Of a stretch of DNA of 45,135 nucleotides, positions 25,027-34,233 are shown piece by piece. The notes under the pieces are model-generated. The model saw nothing but the letters and a program-made list of their open reading frames with translations, had not been told where the DNA came from and searched no databases. The stretch spans positions 1 to 45,135 of the forward strand of contig NZ_JAAXCM010000018.1 in NCBI RefSeq assembly GCF_019734885.1, given 5' to 3'. Each line of letters begins with the position of its first letter. Within the stretch, counting starts at the first letter, position 1. The translations under genes and the position numbers were made by a program. This DNA is from Pseudocoprococcus catus. Its GTDB lineage: Bacteria; Bacillota; Clostridia; Lachnospirales; Lachnospiraceae.

Positions 25027-26421
25027 ATGGCATCTATAATCAAGCGAAAGAAAAACTATTCCGTTGTTTACAACTATGTGGATGAAAACGGAGAAACCAA
25101 ACAGAAGTGGGAAACCTGGCATACCCACAAGGAGGCCTTGAAGCGCAAGGCGGAAATCGAAAATCAGCAGCACACGGGAACTTTTCTACCGCCAAGCAAT
25201 CAGACGATCACCGAGTTCCTTTATGACTTCGTATCTCTTTACGGAGAAAAGAAATGGGGCGTGTCCATGTATGACAGCCAAACGGCACTGATTGCGAACT
25301 ATATCAATCCGATCATCGGTGATATGGAGGTACAGGCGGTTACTCCCCGTGCGGTTGACGGTTATATCCAGACCTTGCAGAAAACCAAGTCGGTGTCTAC
25401 CAAGACCCGAAAGGCCGTTACCACCTATGTCAGCGACAAGACCATTGAAAAGATTATCAAGCTCCTGCGGTGTGCGTTTAAGCAGGCGGTACGCTGGGAA
25501 ATCATTGCAAGAAATCCCTTTGACAATGTGATCCTCCCTAAAACGGAGTATGCGAAACGGGATATCTGGACGGCGGATATGATCCGTCTTGCCCTGGACA
25601 AATGCACGGACAGCAAACTCTATGTAGCAATGAACCTTTCCTTTGCCTGCTCTCTGCGTATGGGTGAAATCCTGGGACTGACCTGGGAGAACGTCCATAT
25701 TTCCGATGAAGATATTGCGGCGGATAATGCCTATGTCTACATCGACAAGGAGCTGACGAGGGCTTCCAAACGGGCGATTGAAACGCTGGGTGAGAAGGAT
25801 ATCTATTACATCTTCACTCCGCTCATGCCGAACACCAGCACAAGAATTATTCTGAAAAAGCCGAAAACCGATTCCAGCATCCGTAAGGTGTGGCTGCCGA
25901 AAACGCTGGCCTACATCCTGCGGGAATGGAAGAAGTCCCAGGACGAGCTGAAAGGCTTCCTGGGCGACGAGTATCAGGACTTCGATCTGGTTGTGGCACT
26001 TCCCAATGGACGGCCTTGCGAGGATCGGATCATCCTCAAAGAGTTTGCAAAGCTCCGTGAGGACGCAGGACTGCCGAAGGTGGTCTTTCATTCTCTCCGT
26101 CATTCCAGTACAACCTACAAATTAAAACTGAACCACGGCGATCTGAAAGCCACCCAGGGCGATACAGGCCATGCCGAGATCGACATGATAACCAGTATCT
26201 ATGCTCACATTCTGGACGAGGATAGAAAGGTCAATGCTCAGAAATTCGAGACAGCCTTCTATGCCAAGCCTGATCTTCGCAATGTCCGTCCGCCGGAGGA
26301 ACCGGCAAAATCGGAGCCTGCGACCTTGGACCTTGAAAGCCTTGTGGAGCAGCTTCAGAAGTCGCCGGAGCTGGCAAGTGCGCTCGCAGCCCTGATAGCA
26401 GCGCAAGCCCCGGCAAAGTGA
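25027..26421 (+). CDS. int: Tyrosine integrase of the ICE
   Basis: A 464-residue tyrosine recombinase that integrates and excises the element. An N-terminal arm-binding region (residues 1-50) is followed by the SAM-like core-binding domain (about 60-165) and the catalytic domain (175-400) with Arg211 (ACSLRMGEIL), His355 and Arg358 (FHSLRH), His382 (GHAEI) and the nucleophile Tyr392 (SIYAHI). A Pro- and Ala-rich tail follows. ATG 25027 has AAAGGAAG upstream; the frame opens earlier at an unlikely start. It is the last gene of the element and lies 187 bases from the tRNA-Arg gene, the likely target. Confidence 0.92.
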   Translation: MASIIKRKKNYSVVYNYVDENGETKQKWETWHTHKEALKRKAEIENQQHTGTFLPPSNQTITEFLYDFVSLYGEKKWGVSMYDSQTALIANYINPIIGDMEVQAVTPRAVDGYIQTLQKTKSVSTKTRKAVTTYVSDKTIEKIIKLLRCAFKQAVRWEIIARNPFDNVILPKTEYAKRDIWTADMIRLALDKCTDSKLYVAMNLSFACSLRMGEILGLTWENVHISDEDIAADNAYVYIDKELTRASKRAIETLGEKDIYYIFTPLMPNTSTRIILKKPKTDSSIRKVWLPKTLAYILREWKKSQDELKGFLGDEYQDFDLVVALPNGRPCEDRIILKEFAKLREDAGLPKVVFHSLRHSSTTYKLKLNHGDLKATQGDTGHAEIDMITSIYAHILDEDRKVNAQKFETAFYAKPDLRNVRPPEEPAKSEPATLDLESLVEQLQKSPELASALAALIAAQAPAK

Positions 26422-26433
26422 TCCGAAAAATCG

Positions 26434-26496
26434 AATTAGCAAAACGCAGAATTTTCTTAGCAAATTTCTGAAAAGCGTTCGAGTCCAATTAGCAAA
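26434..26496. repeat. Three direct TTAGCAAA repeats (probable integrase arm sites)
   Basis: AATTAGCAAA at 26434-26443, CTTAGCAAAT near 26456-26465 and AATTAGCAAA at 26487-26496 stand just after the integrase gene. Tn916-type integrases bind short direct repeats close to the element end. A related AATTAGCA lies before the excisionase gene at 24695. Their binding by this integrase is inferred. Confidence 0.55.
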
Positions 26497-26520
26497 TATA
26501 CATCATGCGGCGTATAAGAA

Positions 26521-26553
26521 TCTCCCGGTAACGGAAGTGAAATTACCGGGAGA
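26521..26553. repeat. Perfect 11-base inverted repeat near element end
   Basis: TCTCCCGGTAA (26521-26531) pairs with TTACCGGGAGA (26543-26553) around an 11-base loop. There is no T-run after it, so it may be a weak terminator of the integrase transcript or a structural site near the attachment point. Confidence 0.5.
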
Positions 26554-26562
26554 AGGAGGAAC

Positions 26563-26599
26563 AAAAAACGCTGCAAACCCCGAAAAAAGGCTTGCAGCG
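26563..26599 (-). terminator. Terminator of the tRNA-Arg gene
   Basis: On the minus strand a perfect 8-base stem (CGCTGCAA 26569-26576 with TTGCAGCG 26592-26599) is followed by TTTTTTG. It lies directly downstream of the tRNA 3' end. Confidence 0.75.
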
Positions 26600-26607
26600 G
26601 TGCTTTC

Positions 26608-26684
26608 TGGCGTCCCAGAGAGGATTTGAACCTCCGACCCCACGCTTAGGAGGCGTGTGCTCTATCCAGCTGAGCTACTGAGAC
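26608..26684 (-). tRNA. tRNA-Arg (anticodon CCT)
   Basis: On the minus strand the 77-base sequence begins GTCTCAG and ends CTGGGAC-G-CCA, so the acceptor stem pairs fully (with one G-U pair) and CCA is encoded. The D arm GCTCAGCTGGATAGAGC, the anticodon stem CACGC/GCGTG with loop CTCCTAA, and the T arm GGAGG-TTCAAAT-CCTCT are all intact; the anticodon CCT reads AGG. The 3' end faces the integrase gene, the usual position of a tRNA whose 3' part is used as an attachment site. Confidence 0.95.
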
Positions 26685-26840
26685 ATTTATAAGTTTTATG
26701 CAATTTTCAAGGCTCGAAGGAATCGAACCATCTGCCGCTTAGGAGGCGTGTGCTCTATCCTGCTGAGCTACTGAGACATTTATAAGTTTTATGCAATTTT
26801 CAAGGCTCGAAGGAATCGAACAATCTGCCGCTTAGGAGGC
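26645..26840. repeat. 93-bp tandem repeat carrying the tRNA-Arg core
   Basis: The sequence CTTAGGAGGCG begins at 26645, 26738 and 26831, exactly 93 bases apart, and the bases between are almost the same in both units (a few changes, for example CAGCTG against CTGCTG). Each unit holds a tRNA-Arg 5' half, an AT-rich spacer with ATTTATAAGTTTTATGCAA, and a T-arm-like segment. A fourth CTTAGGAGGC is at 27000. I infer duplication by recombination at an attachment core. Confidence 0.75.
26711..26777 (-). pseudogene. Degenerate tRNA-Arg(CCT), copy 2
   Basis: The 5' half equals the intact tRNA (GTCTCAGTAGCTCAGC, anticodon loop CTCCTAA), but the 3' half reads GCGGCAGATGGTTCGATTCC and the acceptor 3' strand (CTGGGAC) is missing; no CCA follows. 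It cannot fold as a full tRNA. Confidence 0.7.
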
Positions 26841-26870
26841 GAGTGCTCTATCCAGCTGAGCTATGACGAC
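26804..26870 (-). pseudogene. Degenerate tRNA-Arg(CCT), copy 3
   Basis: On the minus strand it begins GTCGTCATAGCTCAGCTGG and keeps the loop CTCCTAA, but the T stem (GATTG against CCTTC) and acceptor 3' strand do not match. The different acceptor 5' strand suggests that this was an independent tRNA-Arg gene whose 3' half was replaced. Confidence 0.65.
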
Positions 26871-26990
26871 ACATGCCGCAAACCCTTGATTTTACTGGGT
26901 TTCTGGGATTTTTTCCTTCGGCCATATATAAGATTATCAACTCTTTTTCGAGTTGTCAATCTACAGATTTTTCCCCTTTTGGGAATGTCT

Positions 26991-27037
26991 CGGCTTTCTC
27001 TTAGGAGGCACTTGTTTTATCCGCTAAACTAAGAGGA
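26991..27037 (-). pseudogene. tRNA-Arg(CCT) 5'-half fragment, copy 4
   Basis: The minus strand reads GTCCTCTTAGTTTAGCGGAT, then a degenerate arm and GCCTCCTAAG, which keeps the anticodon loop CTCCTAA. The 3' part (GAGAAAGCCGAGACATTCCC) is not tRNA-like. The D arm has drifted further than in the other copies, so this is probably the oldest scar. Confidence 0.5.
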
Positions 27038-27111
27038 CAAACCAGTGCATCTGCTTTTTCGGCGAACACCTCTCAAATATCATACTATTTATAATGTTAA
27101 AAGTCAAGTAT

Positions 27112-28680
27112 TCACAAAATATTGAGGGCTTTTGCACGGTTGATGGCCATCACTCTTGACGATACATCCAACTTTCTGTAAATGCTATACACATGTGTTT
27201 TGACTGTGGTCAGACGGATATTCATCTTTTCCCCGATCTCCTTATTAGAGTATCCATTTGCAATATACTGAAGTATCAGTACCTCCGTCATTGTGAGAGC
27301 TGTTCTTACCTGATCTTTTTCCTCCTGACTTTGTCCATAACGCATTTCTTTTCTGGCTTTTCTCAGCAAAATACTGTGATAACCTTCATAAGAAGCCGTC
27401 ATTACATTACCATAATAATACTTCTTTTTACGCCCTGCCATAGACAAATTGTCATCCAAGCCTGTCATTTTCCGATAAGCCTCGATCAATCGTACTCCCG
27501 TCTGTCCATACTCCGTAAAAATACCTGTATATTTATATTGAATTCCCATTGTCAATGCCTGTGCCGACATCTTCACGGCTTCCTGAGTTTCGCCCTGCTC
27601 CCATACCGCAGCCGCCTGTCCAAAAAGGCTGCCGACGCACAGCCACGTTTGGCCGATCAATTCACTGTAAGCTGCCGTACTCTTAAAACATATTCTGGCC
27701 CGCTCATACTGCATAACATTCAAATAACCTCTGGCCTGCATAAATTTGATATAAAGATTTGTTGTGTCCACCCATTCATTCTGCAAACTTCTTTCAACTC
27801 TCAAATACTCAAGCCATTTGATCAGGGATTCTTTTTCTCCGGTTACCCCCTGCATGACCCTGACGGCTGCCCGTATATTTTTCAAAGCCAGACTATACCC
27901 TTTGGCAGTCAAAAATTCCATAACGCTGTGCATAATGGCTTCATACTCTCCACGATGCCGTCCGTTTCTCTGTAGCTTGAAAATAATACCTGCACATCCA
28001 AGCCATTCATCTGCTGTGCCGTTCTTCCGATCCACTGACATAAAAATCTCATTCAGCTCTCCTTCAACAGTTTCCTCACCATTTGTCTCAAGCCTGTATT
28101 CAATCTCTGCCATCTTAAACAGACGTCTTTCCACTGCACCGAAAATTCGTCGCCAGCAGGCTGTATAATAACCGCCGCCCCATTTATCCTTCAAAAATAA
28201 GGCAGACATCTCCTTTATACCAAAACAGATACCCGGACGATTGCCAGCCATAGAATAAAGCCTGATTCTTCCCACAATACTGACATATTTTTCCGCCGTA
28301 TCTACCCAGTCCAGAATAGAGCACTCCGGATTTTCATACAGTAAATTCAGATAGACTTCTATCCAATCATGCTTTTCTTTTCCTGCCGGCATAAAACGGT
28401 ACCGTGTATTGATCATACGCATGGTTTCTCTGAAACAAACTCTGTCATCACTTCGAATCTGGGCCAGTCCCCACAGATAATAATACATCGGCCCATCTTC
28501 ATTCTGCGGTCTGCCTGATGTCTCCATCATCTGACGTAATTCACCAGGTGTTAGTAAACACGAAACTTCCTCTGCATTTTCTGTCAGCAGCATTTTTAGC
28601 TTTTCCCATTGTTCCTGCTCATACAATCGTTCAAAGTCTCTCTTTTTATTTTCTTCTATACAGCACATACTCATCCTCAC
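27112..28680 (-). CDS. LuxR-type transcriptional regulator
   Basis: A 522-residue protein with a C-terminal LuxR helix-turn-helix (about residues 455-520: LTMTEVLILQYIANGYSNKEI, then TTVKTHVYSIYRKLDV). The long N-terminal part is helical and may be built of TPR-like repeats; I see no ATPase motif as in MalT. The start is uncertain: GTG 28680, ATG 28674 or ATG 28668 all lie inside the end of the upstream PqqD-like gene, and GGTGAGG precedes them. Overlap of about 35 bases shows co-expression. The target genes are unknown; its place next to a PqqD-like protein is notable. Confidence 0.8.
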   Translation of the reverse strand: MRMSMCCIEENKKRDFERLYEQEQWEKLKMLLTENAEEVSCLLTPGELRQMMETSGRPQNEDGPMYYYLWGLAQIRSDDRVCFRETMRMINTRYRFMPAGKEKHDWIEVYLNLLYENPECSILDWVDTAEKYVSIVGRIRLYSMAGNRPGICFGIKEMSALFLKDKWGGGYYTACWRRIFGAVERRLFKMAEIEYRLETNGEETVEGELNEIFMSVDRKNGTADEWLGCAGIIFKLQRNGRHRGEYEAIMHSVMEFLTAKGYSLALKNIRAAVRVMQGVTGEKESLIKWLEYLRVERSLQNEWVDTTNLYIKFMQARGYLNVMQYERARICFKSTAAYSELIGQTWLCVGSLFGQAAAVWEQGETQEAVKMSAQALTMGIQYKYTGIFTEYGQTGVRLIEAYRKMTGLDDNLSMAGRKKKYYYGNVMTASYEGYHSILLRKARKEMRYGQSQEEKDQVRTALTMTEVLILQYIANGYSNKEIGEKMNIRLTTVKTHVYSIYRKLDVSSRVMAINRAKALNIL

Positions 28681-28939
28681 CTATAATCGGTCCATCCTTA
28701 AGCCGTTCTATAAAGTCTGCAATATCCTTTCTGGCCGTCCCCTCATCCACTTCATATGTACGCATGACATTACGAAGAAGGCTTTCCTCGGTCTGATCCG
28801 TCTTTAACAGCTGCCACAAAAAAGCCTCCGCCTTATTCAAAATAATTAAATGATGAAACCGCAATGCGGTATTTCCCGTTGGTATCATGATATACTCCCC
28901 TGCGGCTTCACAGATGACAAATTCCTGGTTTCTCCTCAT
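28646..28939 (-). CDS. PqqD-like (RRE-fold) protein
   Basis: A 97-residue protein like PqqD-family peptide chaperones: short strands at the start (FVICEAAGEYIMIPTG), then LNKAEAFLWQLLKTDQTEESL and a helical C-terminus with AREDIADFIERL-like residues (TARKDIADFIERLKDGPII). PqqD folds bind leader peptides for radical-SAM or other RiPP enzymes, but no such enzyme or precursor is visible within this window. It overlaps the LuxR-type gene. A strong promoter is 55 bases upstream. Confidence 0.75.
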   Translation of the reverse strand: MRRNQEFVICEAAGEYIMIPTGNTALRFHHLIILNKAEAFLWQLLKTDQTEESLLRNVMRTYEVDEGTARKDIADFIERLKDGPIIGEDEYVLYRRK

Positions 28940-28992
28940 TTCCTATCATTCATTTCCTTAAAGAACTATATCTTGTTATCTGTATATGCTAA

Positions 28993-29021
28993 ATTTTATC
29001 CTCTTTTATTTTCTTTCACAA
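28993..29021 (-). promoter_or_regulatory. Promoter of pqqD-like/luxR operon
   Basis: On the minus strand TTGTGA (29016-29021), a 17-base spacer and TAAAAT (28993-28998) form a sigma-A-type promoter, 54 bases before the PqqD-like start. Confidence 0.7.
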
Positions 29022-29035
29022 CTATAAATAAAACA

Positions 29036-29076
29036 GGGAATATGACAGCTTTTAACACTTTCTCTGTCATATTCCC
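29036..29076 (-). terminator. Terminator of the trp operon
   Basis: A perfect 13-base stem GGGAATATGACAG/CTGTCATATTCCC (29036-29048 with 29064-29076), about 50 bases after trpA on the minus strand, followed by TGTTTTATTT. The plus strand also has TTTATTTT after it. Confidence 0.8.
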
Positions 29077-29127
29077 TTTATTTTCAATTCATAATATTAT
29101 TTTTTGTCACCCACTGTCGAATATGCC

Positions 29128-29904
29128 CTACTGCATAATAGCTTCTTTCATACTGTGAACGTAGTCAGCAATCGGTTTGACCGCATCACATCCGTATTTT
29201 GCGCAAAGCCGTACAATGGCACTGCCCACGATGGCACCATCAGATACAGCTGCCATCTTTGCCGCCTGTTCAGGTGTTGAAATGCCAAAACCAACAGCAC
29301 ATGAAACATCCGGATTGGCTTCTTTCACCAATCGAACCATTGCACCAATATCTGTGGTAATCTCACTTCTGACACCTGTCACTCCCAAGGATGAAACACA
29401 GTAAACGAATCCTTTTGCCTCTGCCGCGATCATTTTGATACGATCATGGGATGTCGGCGCGATCATAGAGATCAAATCAAGTCCTGCTGCTTCGCACTGC
29501 GGGGCAAATTCCGCCTTTTCTTCATATGGTACATCCGGAAGAATCAGGCCATCAATGCCGACTTCCGCCGCTTTTGTCAAAAATCGCTCTGTACCATAAG
29601 AAAATACAACATTGGCATAAGTCATAAATACCATCGGAATCTTTACCTTTTGACGCACCCTACGGACCATATCAAATACTTTGTCTGTGGTCACACCGCC
29701 GGATAAAGCCCGAAGATTCCCTTTCTGTATCACAGGTCCCTCTGCTGTCGGGTCAGAAAACGGAATGCCAAGCTCGATTAAATCAGCACCCGACTCTGCC
29801 ATGGCCTCAATAATTTTTTCTGTTGTTTCAAGATCCGGATCACCGCAGGTGATAAACGGAATAAATGCTTTTCCTCCGGCAAATGCCTCTTTAATCTTAC
29901 TCAT
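29128..29904 (-). CDS. trpA: Tryptophan synthase alpha subunit
   Basis: A 258-residue TIM-barrel enzyme that cleaves indole-3-glycerol phosphate to indole and glyceraldehyde 3-phosphate; indole then passes by tunnel to TrpB. Typical motifs are [24 protein letters not shown] (with catalytic Glu and Asp) and [14 protein letters not shown] 29904 has GGGGAGG 7 bases upstream and overlaps trpB by 8 bases. It is the last gene of the operon, with the terminator after it. Confidence 0.96.
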   Translation of the reverse strand: MSKIKEAFAGGKAFIPFITCGDPDLETTEKIIEAMAESGADLIELGIPFSDPTAEGPVIQKGNLRALSGGVTTDKVFDMVRRVRQKVKIPMVFMTYANVVFSYGTERFLTKAAEVGIDGLILPDVPYEEKAEFAPQCEAAGLDLISMIAPTSHDRIKMIAAEAKGFVYCVSSLGVTGVRSEITTDIGAMVRLVKEANPDVSCAVGFGISTPEQAAKMAAVSDGAIVGSAIVRLCAKYGCDAVKPIADYVHSMKEAIMQ

Positions 29905-31081
29905 GGATATCCTCCCCTCTGTATCTTGCAATAGCTGCACAATCTTTGTCACCACGTCCTGAAATGTTGATCACAATAATCTGGTCTTTTGACATTGTCG
30001 GTGCCAATTTCATGGCATAACTGACGGCATGAGCAGATTCAATGGCCGGAATAATGCCCTCTGTACGGCTCATATATTCAAAAGCTTCCACTGCTTCATC
30101 ATCTGTCACCGCCACATATTCCGCACGCCCACTGTCATAAAGCATTGCATGCTCCGGTCCGATTCCCGGATAATCCAAACCTGCTGAAATGGAATAAACC
30201 GGTGCGATCTGACCGAATTCATCTTGACAAAAATAGGATTTCATGCCATGGAAGATCCCCAGTCTGCCTGTTGCAATGGTAGCTGCTGTCTCCGCAGTAT
30301 TCACGCCCCGGCCTGCTGCTTCACATCCGATCAGTCTCACCTCTTTATCCTCAATAAAATTGTAAAAAGCACCGATGGCATTGGAACCGCCGCCCACACA
30401 GGCCAAAACGGCATCCGGCAGTTTTCCCTCAGCTTCAAGGATCTGTTCTTTGATTTCTTTGGAGATAACTGCCTGAAAATCTCTGACAATCGTCGGAAAC
30501 GGATGTGGTCCCATTACCGACCCCAATACATAATGGGTATCATCAATTCTGCTGACCCATTCACGGAAAGTTTCTGAAACAGCATCTTTTAATGTCGCTG
30601 TACCACTCTCTACCTCATGGACTTTTGCACCGAGAAGCCGCATCTTATAAACGTTCAGTGCCTGCCTGATCGTATCCTCTTTGCCCATATAAATCTCACA
30701 CTCTAGCCCCATCAATGCGGCTGCTGTAGCTGTTGCCACACCATGCTGTCCGGCACCAGTCTCGGCAATGACACGGGTTTTCCCCATTTTCTTTGCCAGC
30801 AGACACTGACCCAGTGCATTATTTACCTTGTGAGCACCTGTGTGGTTCAGATCTTCTCTTTTCAGATAAATTTTGGCGCCGCCCAGATTTTCAGTCATAC
30901 GCTTTGCATAATAAAGACGTGACGGTCTGCCTGCATAATCATTTAAAAGTGCTGTCAGCTCCTGATTGAATTCAGGATCATTTTTATAAAAATCATAGGC
31001 TTTTTCCAGTTCCAGAACCGCATTCATCAATGTTTCCGGAATATACTGTCCGCCGTGAATGCCAAATCTTCCTTTTGTCAT
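29897..31081 (-). CDS. trpB: Tryptophan synthase beta subunit
   Basis: A 394-residue PLP enzyme that joins indole and serine to make tryptophan. The PLP lysine is in [13 protein letters not shown], the substrate loop in [12 protein letters not shown], and the phosphate loop [10 protein letters not shown]. The length is standard. ATG 31081 overlaps trpF by 4 bases, and the stop overlaps trpA by 8 bases, so the alpha and beta subunits are co-translated. Confidence 0.97.
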   Translation of the reverse strand: MTKGRFGIHGGQYIPETLMNAVLELEKAYDFYKNDPEFNQELTALLNDYAGRPSRLYYAKRMTENLGGAKIYLKREDLNHTGAHKVNNALGQCLLAKKMGKTRVIAETGAGQHGVATATAAALMGLECEIYMGKEDTIRQALNVYKMRLLGAKVHEVESGTATLKDAVSETFREWVSRIDDTHYVLGSVMGPHPFPTIVRDFQAVISKEIKEQILEAEGKLPDAVLACVGGGSNAIGAFYNFIEDKEVRLIGCEAAGRGVNTAETAATIATGRLGIFHGMKSYFCQDEFGQIAPVYSISAGLDYPGIGPEHAMLYDSGRAEYVAVTDDEAVEAFEYMSRTEGIIPAIESAHAVSYAMKLAPTMSKDQIIVINISGRGDKDCAAIARYRGEDIHE

Positions 31082-31719
31082 TGCTTATTTCCTCCTGCTC
31101 TCCCGGCTGCCTGCACAGCAGTCAGAATCTTGTTTCTGTCTTTCTTCTTATCTGTTTCAACACCGCTGGATATGTCGATGCCACACACATCCAATCGATG
31201 GATAGCCTCTTCTATATTTTCCGGTGTCATACCGCCGGCGAGAAAAACTTTTCTTCCCTCCATCATTTTTCCTGCATCTTCGATAATAGACCAGTCAAAT
31301 GTCTCGCCTGTCCCGTAACCATTATCCAGCACCACTGCATCTACACTGCTTGCCATGGCACTTTCGAGATCTTTTCTGCTGCGTATTTTAAAAGCTTTCC
31401 ATATTGATCTGTCTCTGCATTTCAGCAGTTTCCTGAGCTGCCGAATATACGTCTCATCTTCCTGCCCATGGAGCTGGATCACATCTACAACGCCCTCATT
31501 CAAAAGCATTGCCGCTTTTTCGACAGGCTGATCCACGATCACTCCCACCGGAATAATCTCCGGTCTGAGTCCTGTTCGCAATTGTCTGACTCTTTCCACT
31601 GTTACATTACGGTGACTTTTGGGAAAATTAATGATAAAACCGCAGTAATCTGGTTTCGCCTCATTGACAGCCGTGATATCCTCTTCCCTGCTTAATCCGC
31701 ATATTTTTATCAATGCCAT
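31078..31719 (-). CDS. trpF: Phosphoribosylanthranilate isomerase
   Basis: A 213-residue TIM-barrel enzyme (Amadori rearrangement step of tryptophan synthesis). The catalytic Cys is in [11 protein letters not shown] and the Asp in the VVLDNG-like segment; the phosphate site is [11 protein letters not shown]. The stop overlaps trpB (ATGA type). It is separated from trpC by 70 bases, so the two activities are not fused here. Confidence 0.95.
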   Translation of the reverse strand: MALIKICGLSREEDITAVNEAKPDYCGFIINFPKSHRNVTVERVRQLRTGLRPEIIPVGVIVDQPVEKAAMLLNEGVVDVIQLHGQEDETYIRQLRKLLKCRDRSIWKAFKIRSRKDLESAMASSVDAVVLDNGYGTGETFDWSIIEDAGKMMEGRKVFLAGGMTPENIEEAIHRLDVCGIDISSGVETDKKKDRNKILTAVQAAGRAGGNKQ

Positions 31720-31789
31720 TATTCACTCCCATTTCGCATCAGCTTCACTATTATATCCGATCTGCACAGCTGTTGTTTGCTTTAAACAT

Positions 31790-32587
31790 TTAAATTTCCG
31801 CAGCAGCTGCTTTCATCGCAGTCAGCATTTCTTTTTGATTCTTTGCTCTCATCAGCACTTCCCCCATCAGCACCGCGTCCGCACCTGCCTGTCTGAGTAC
31901 TGCCACATCATTGATCTGACTTACACCAGATTCTGCCACATAAACAGCCTCTTTCGGTATCAGATGCCGAAGCTTGACCGCATTGCTGAAATCCACGCTG
32001 AAATCCTTTAAATTACGGTTATTCACACCGATCACTTTTGCACCCGCCGATACTGCCATTTTTATCTCTTCTTCATCATGGGTTTCCACCAGTGCATCCA
32101 TCCCTAATAGACTGCATATTGTCAGAAAGTGTGACAGCCTTTTTCCATCCATCAGTGAACAGATCAACAGCACTGCATCAGCTCCCATGCATTTTGCCTG
32201 ATAAATCTGATAATCATCCACCGTAAAATCCTTTCGGATCATCGGCAGCTGAATATTTTTTCTGACTTCTTCAAATATGGCGTCTGATCCAAGAAACCAT
32301 TTTGGTTCTGTCAGACAGGATACACAGTCTGCACCTGCTGCCTGATAATTGGCGGCGATTGTTTTGTAATCAAATACCGGATCGATCAGCCCTTTGGATG
32401 GAGATGCCTTCTTTACTTCACATATAAAAGCCATTTCTTTCTTTTTCAGTGCTTGACTGAATCTGAATGTGCCTTTCGGAAGTGCCAGTGCCCGCTCTTT
32501 CATCACCGCTTCCGGCACATTTTCTTTATCCTTTGCTGCCCGCTCTTTGGCATAAGCGGCAATTATTTCAAGTATTGTTGCTGCCAT
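31790..32587 (-). CDS. trpC: Indole-3-glycerol-phosphate synthase
   Basis: A 265-residue TIM-barrel enzyme that closes the indole ring. Motifs are FICEVKKASPSKGLI (catalytic Lys), MIRKDFTVD, VIGVNNRNLKDF and VAESGVSQIND. It follows trpD after a 62-base gap that contains AAGGAGC-type ribosome sites and AT-rich DNA without a terminator. Confidence 0.96.
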   Translation of the reverse strand: MAATILEIIAAYAKERAAKDKENVPEAVMKERALALPKGTFRFSQALKKKEMAFICEVKKASPSKGLIDPVFDYKTIAANYQAAGADCVSCLTEPKWFLGSDAIFEEVRKNIQLPMIRKDFTVDDYQIYQAKCMGADAVLLICSLMDGKRLSHFLTICSLLGMDALVETHDEEEIKMAVSAGAKVIGVNNRNLKDFSVDFSNAVKLRHLIPKEAVYVAESGVSQINDVAVLRQAGADAVLMGEVLMRAKNQKEMLTAMKAAAAEI

Positions 32588-32649
32588 ATTTCCTTGCTCC
32601 CTGCTGTCTTACTGCTTCTTTTTCTGAATCCTTCATTGACAGGACATCC

Positions 32650-33663
32650 TTAGCGCTTATTTGAAAATTCAACAAATTCTTCTAATTTCTTCATTGCTGC
32701 ACCGGAATCGATCAGCTGCTGCGCCAGCTTGATGCCCTCGCCGATACTGTCCGCCTTGCCACCGATATAAAGAGCTGCACCTGCATTCATGCAGACCGCA
32801 TCTCTTTTGGCTCCCTGAATCCGGCCGCTTAAAATACCTTTTGTGATCTCTGCATTTTCTGTAGCCGTACCACCCACCAGTTCATCCTTCGTGCAGCGTT
32901 TCAAGCCAAAATCTTCCGGCTGGATCACATAGCTTCTGTAATGACCGTTGTTAATCTCACATACCGTTGTCGGTGCACTCATAGATATTTCATCCAGTTT
33001 GTCCTGCCCGTAAACCACCATGCCCCGTTTTACACCAAGGTTTGTCATCACTCTGGATAATGGTTCCACCAGAGATTCATCATAAACACCCATCAGCTCC
33101 ATGGTTGCACCTGCAGGATTGGATAATGGTCCCAGAAGATTAAAGACAGTTCGGATGCCAAGTTCCTTACGAACCGGTGCCACATACTTCATAGACGCAT
33201 GATAATTCTGTGCAAACAGAAAGCAGATACCAATACTTTCAAGTAATTTTGTACTCTGTCCCGGAGTAATCATAATGTTGACACCAAGTGCTTCCAGACA
33301 ATCTGCCGCACCGCTCTTTGACGAAGCCGCCCTGTTGCCGTGCTTTGCCACCGGCACACCGCCTGCTGCAATAACAATGGCTGATGTGGTAGAAATATTG
33401 AAGGAATTGGACTGGTCACCGCCAGTGCCGACAATCTCCAGTGCTTCCACATTATGCAGCAGACGAACACCTTTTGCTCTCATAGCTGCTGCACATCCTG
33501 TGATTTCTTCAATGGTCTCCCCCTTCATTGCCAGTGCTGTGAGAAAAGCAGCGATCTGTACCTGGGTTGTCTCCCCGCTCATCATCTCATTCATCACCTG
33601 TGATGCTTCATCATATGTCAAATTCTGCTTATTTGACAGTTTAATAATCGCCTGTCTGATCAT
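32650..33663 (-). CDS. trpD: Anthranilate phosphoribosyltransferase
   Basis: A 337-residue enzyme that transfers phosphoribose from PRPP to anthranilate. The Gly-rich PRPP site is [15 protein letters not shown], with [21 protein letters not shown] after it and the metal-binding DE pair further on. The ATG is right after the trpG stop, and its ribosome site GGAGG lies in the last codons of trpG. It is not fused with trpG, unlike in enterobacteria. Confidence 0.96.
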   Translation of the reverse strand: MIRQAIIKLSNKQNLTYDEASQVMNEMMSGETTQVQIAAFLTALAMKGETIEEITGCAAAMRAKGVRLLHNVEALEIVGTGGDQSNSFNISTTSAIVIAAGGVPVAKHGNRAASSKSGAADCLEALGVNIMITPGQSTKLLESIGICFLFAQNYHASMKYVAPVRKELGIRTVFNLLGPLSNPAGATMELMGVYDESLVEPLSRVMTNLGVKRGMVVYGQDKLDEISMSAPTTVCEINNGHYRSYVIQPEDFGLKRCTKDELVGGTATENAEITKGILSGRIQGAKRDAVCMNAGAALYIGGKADSIGEGIKLAQQLIDSGAAMKKLEEFVEFSNKR

Positions 33664-34233
33664 TTATCTTACCTCCAGAAAATTCTTCAAAATTGTCATG
33701 CCGTCCGGTGTCATAATGGACTCAGGATGAAACTGAAGTCCGTAAACTGCATATTCTTTATGTCTGACTGCCATGATCTCACCATCTTCTGTCTTCGCTG
33801 TGATTTTTAAACAATCCGGCAGTTTTTCTTCCACAGCAGAAAGAGAGTGATACCTTGCCACCGGAATCTGCTCCGGCAGTCCCCGGAATATCCGGCAGTC
33901 TCTGTCAATATCCGACACGGACTGCTTGCCGTGCATCAGCTGTTTTGCATAAGAGACTTCACCGCCCAGGGCTTCGCAGATAGCCTGATGCCCGAGACAT
34001 ACACCGAGGATCGGTATCTCTCCTGCCAATTCTCTGACAACTGCTTCACAGATACCGGCATCCTCCGGCCGTCCCGGCCCCGGTGACAGGATAATGTGGC
34101 TCGGCTTTAATTGCCGAATGTCTTCAATTTCCAGCGCATCGTTTCTTTCCACCCGGATATTCGGGTCAATGCTTCCCACCAGTTGATACAGGTTGTAAGA
34201 AAAACTATCATAATTATCAATCAGCAATATCAT
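33664..34233 (-). CDS. trpG: Anthranilate synthase glutamine amidotransferase subunit
   Basis: A 189-residue class I amidotransferase that supplies ammonia to TrpE. The catalytic Cys is in GVCLGHQAI, with His and Glu in LQFHPESIM. The start overlaps trpE by 4 bases. In some Firmicutes such a subunit also serves folate synthesis (PabA), but here it is within a full trp operon. Confidence 0.95.
   Translation of the reverse strand: MILLIDNYDSFSYNLYQLVGSIDPNIRVERNDALEIEDIRQLKPSHIILSPGPGRPEDAGICEAVVRELAGEIPILGVCLGHQAICEALGGEVSYAKQLMHGKQSVSDIDRDCRIFRGLPEQIPVARYHSLSAVEEKLPDCLKITAKTEDGEIMAVRHKEYAVYGLQFHPESIMTPDGMTILKNFLEVR

Noticed and set aside
26475-26486. GCGTTCGAGTCC on the plus strand looks like a tRNA T arm
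   Set aside because: There is no matching D or anticodon arm nearby on this strand, and the tRNA-Arg array is on the other strand; probably chance.
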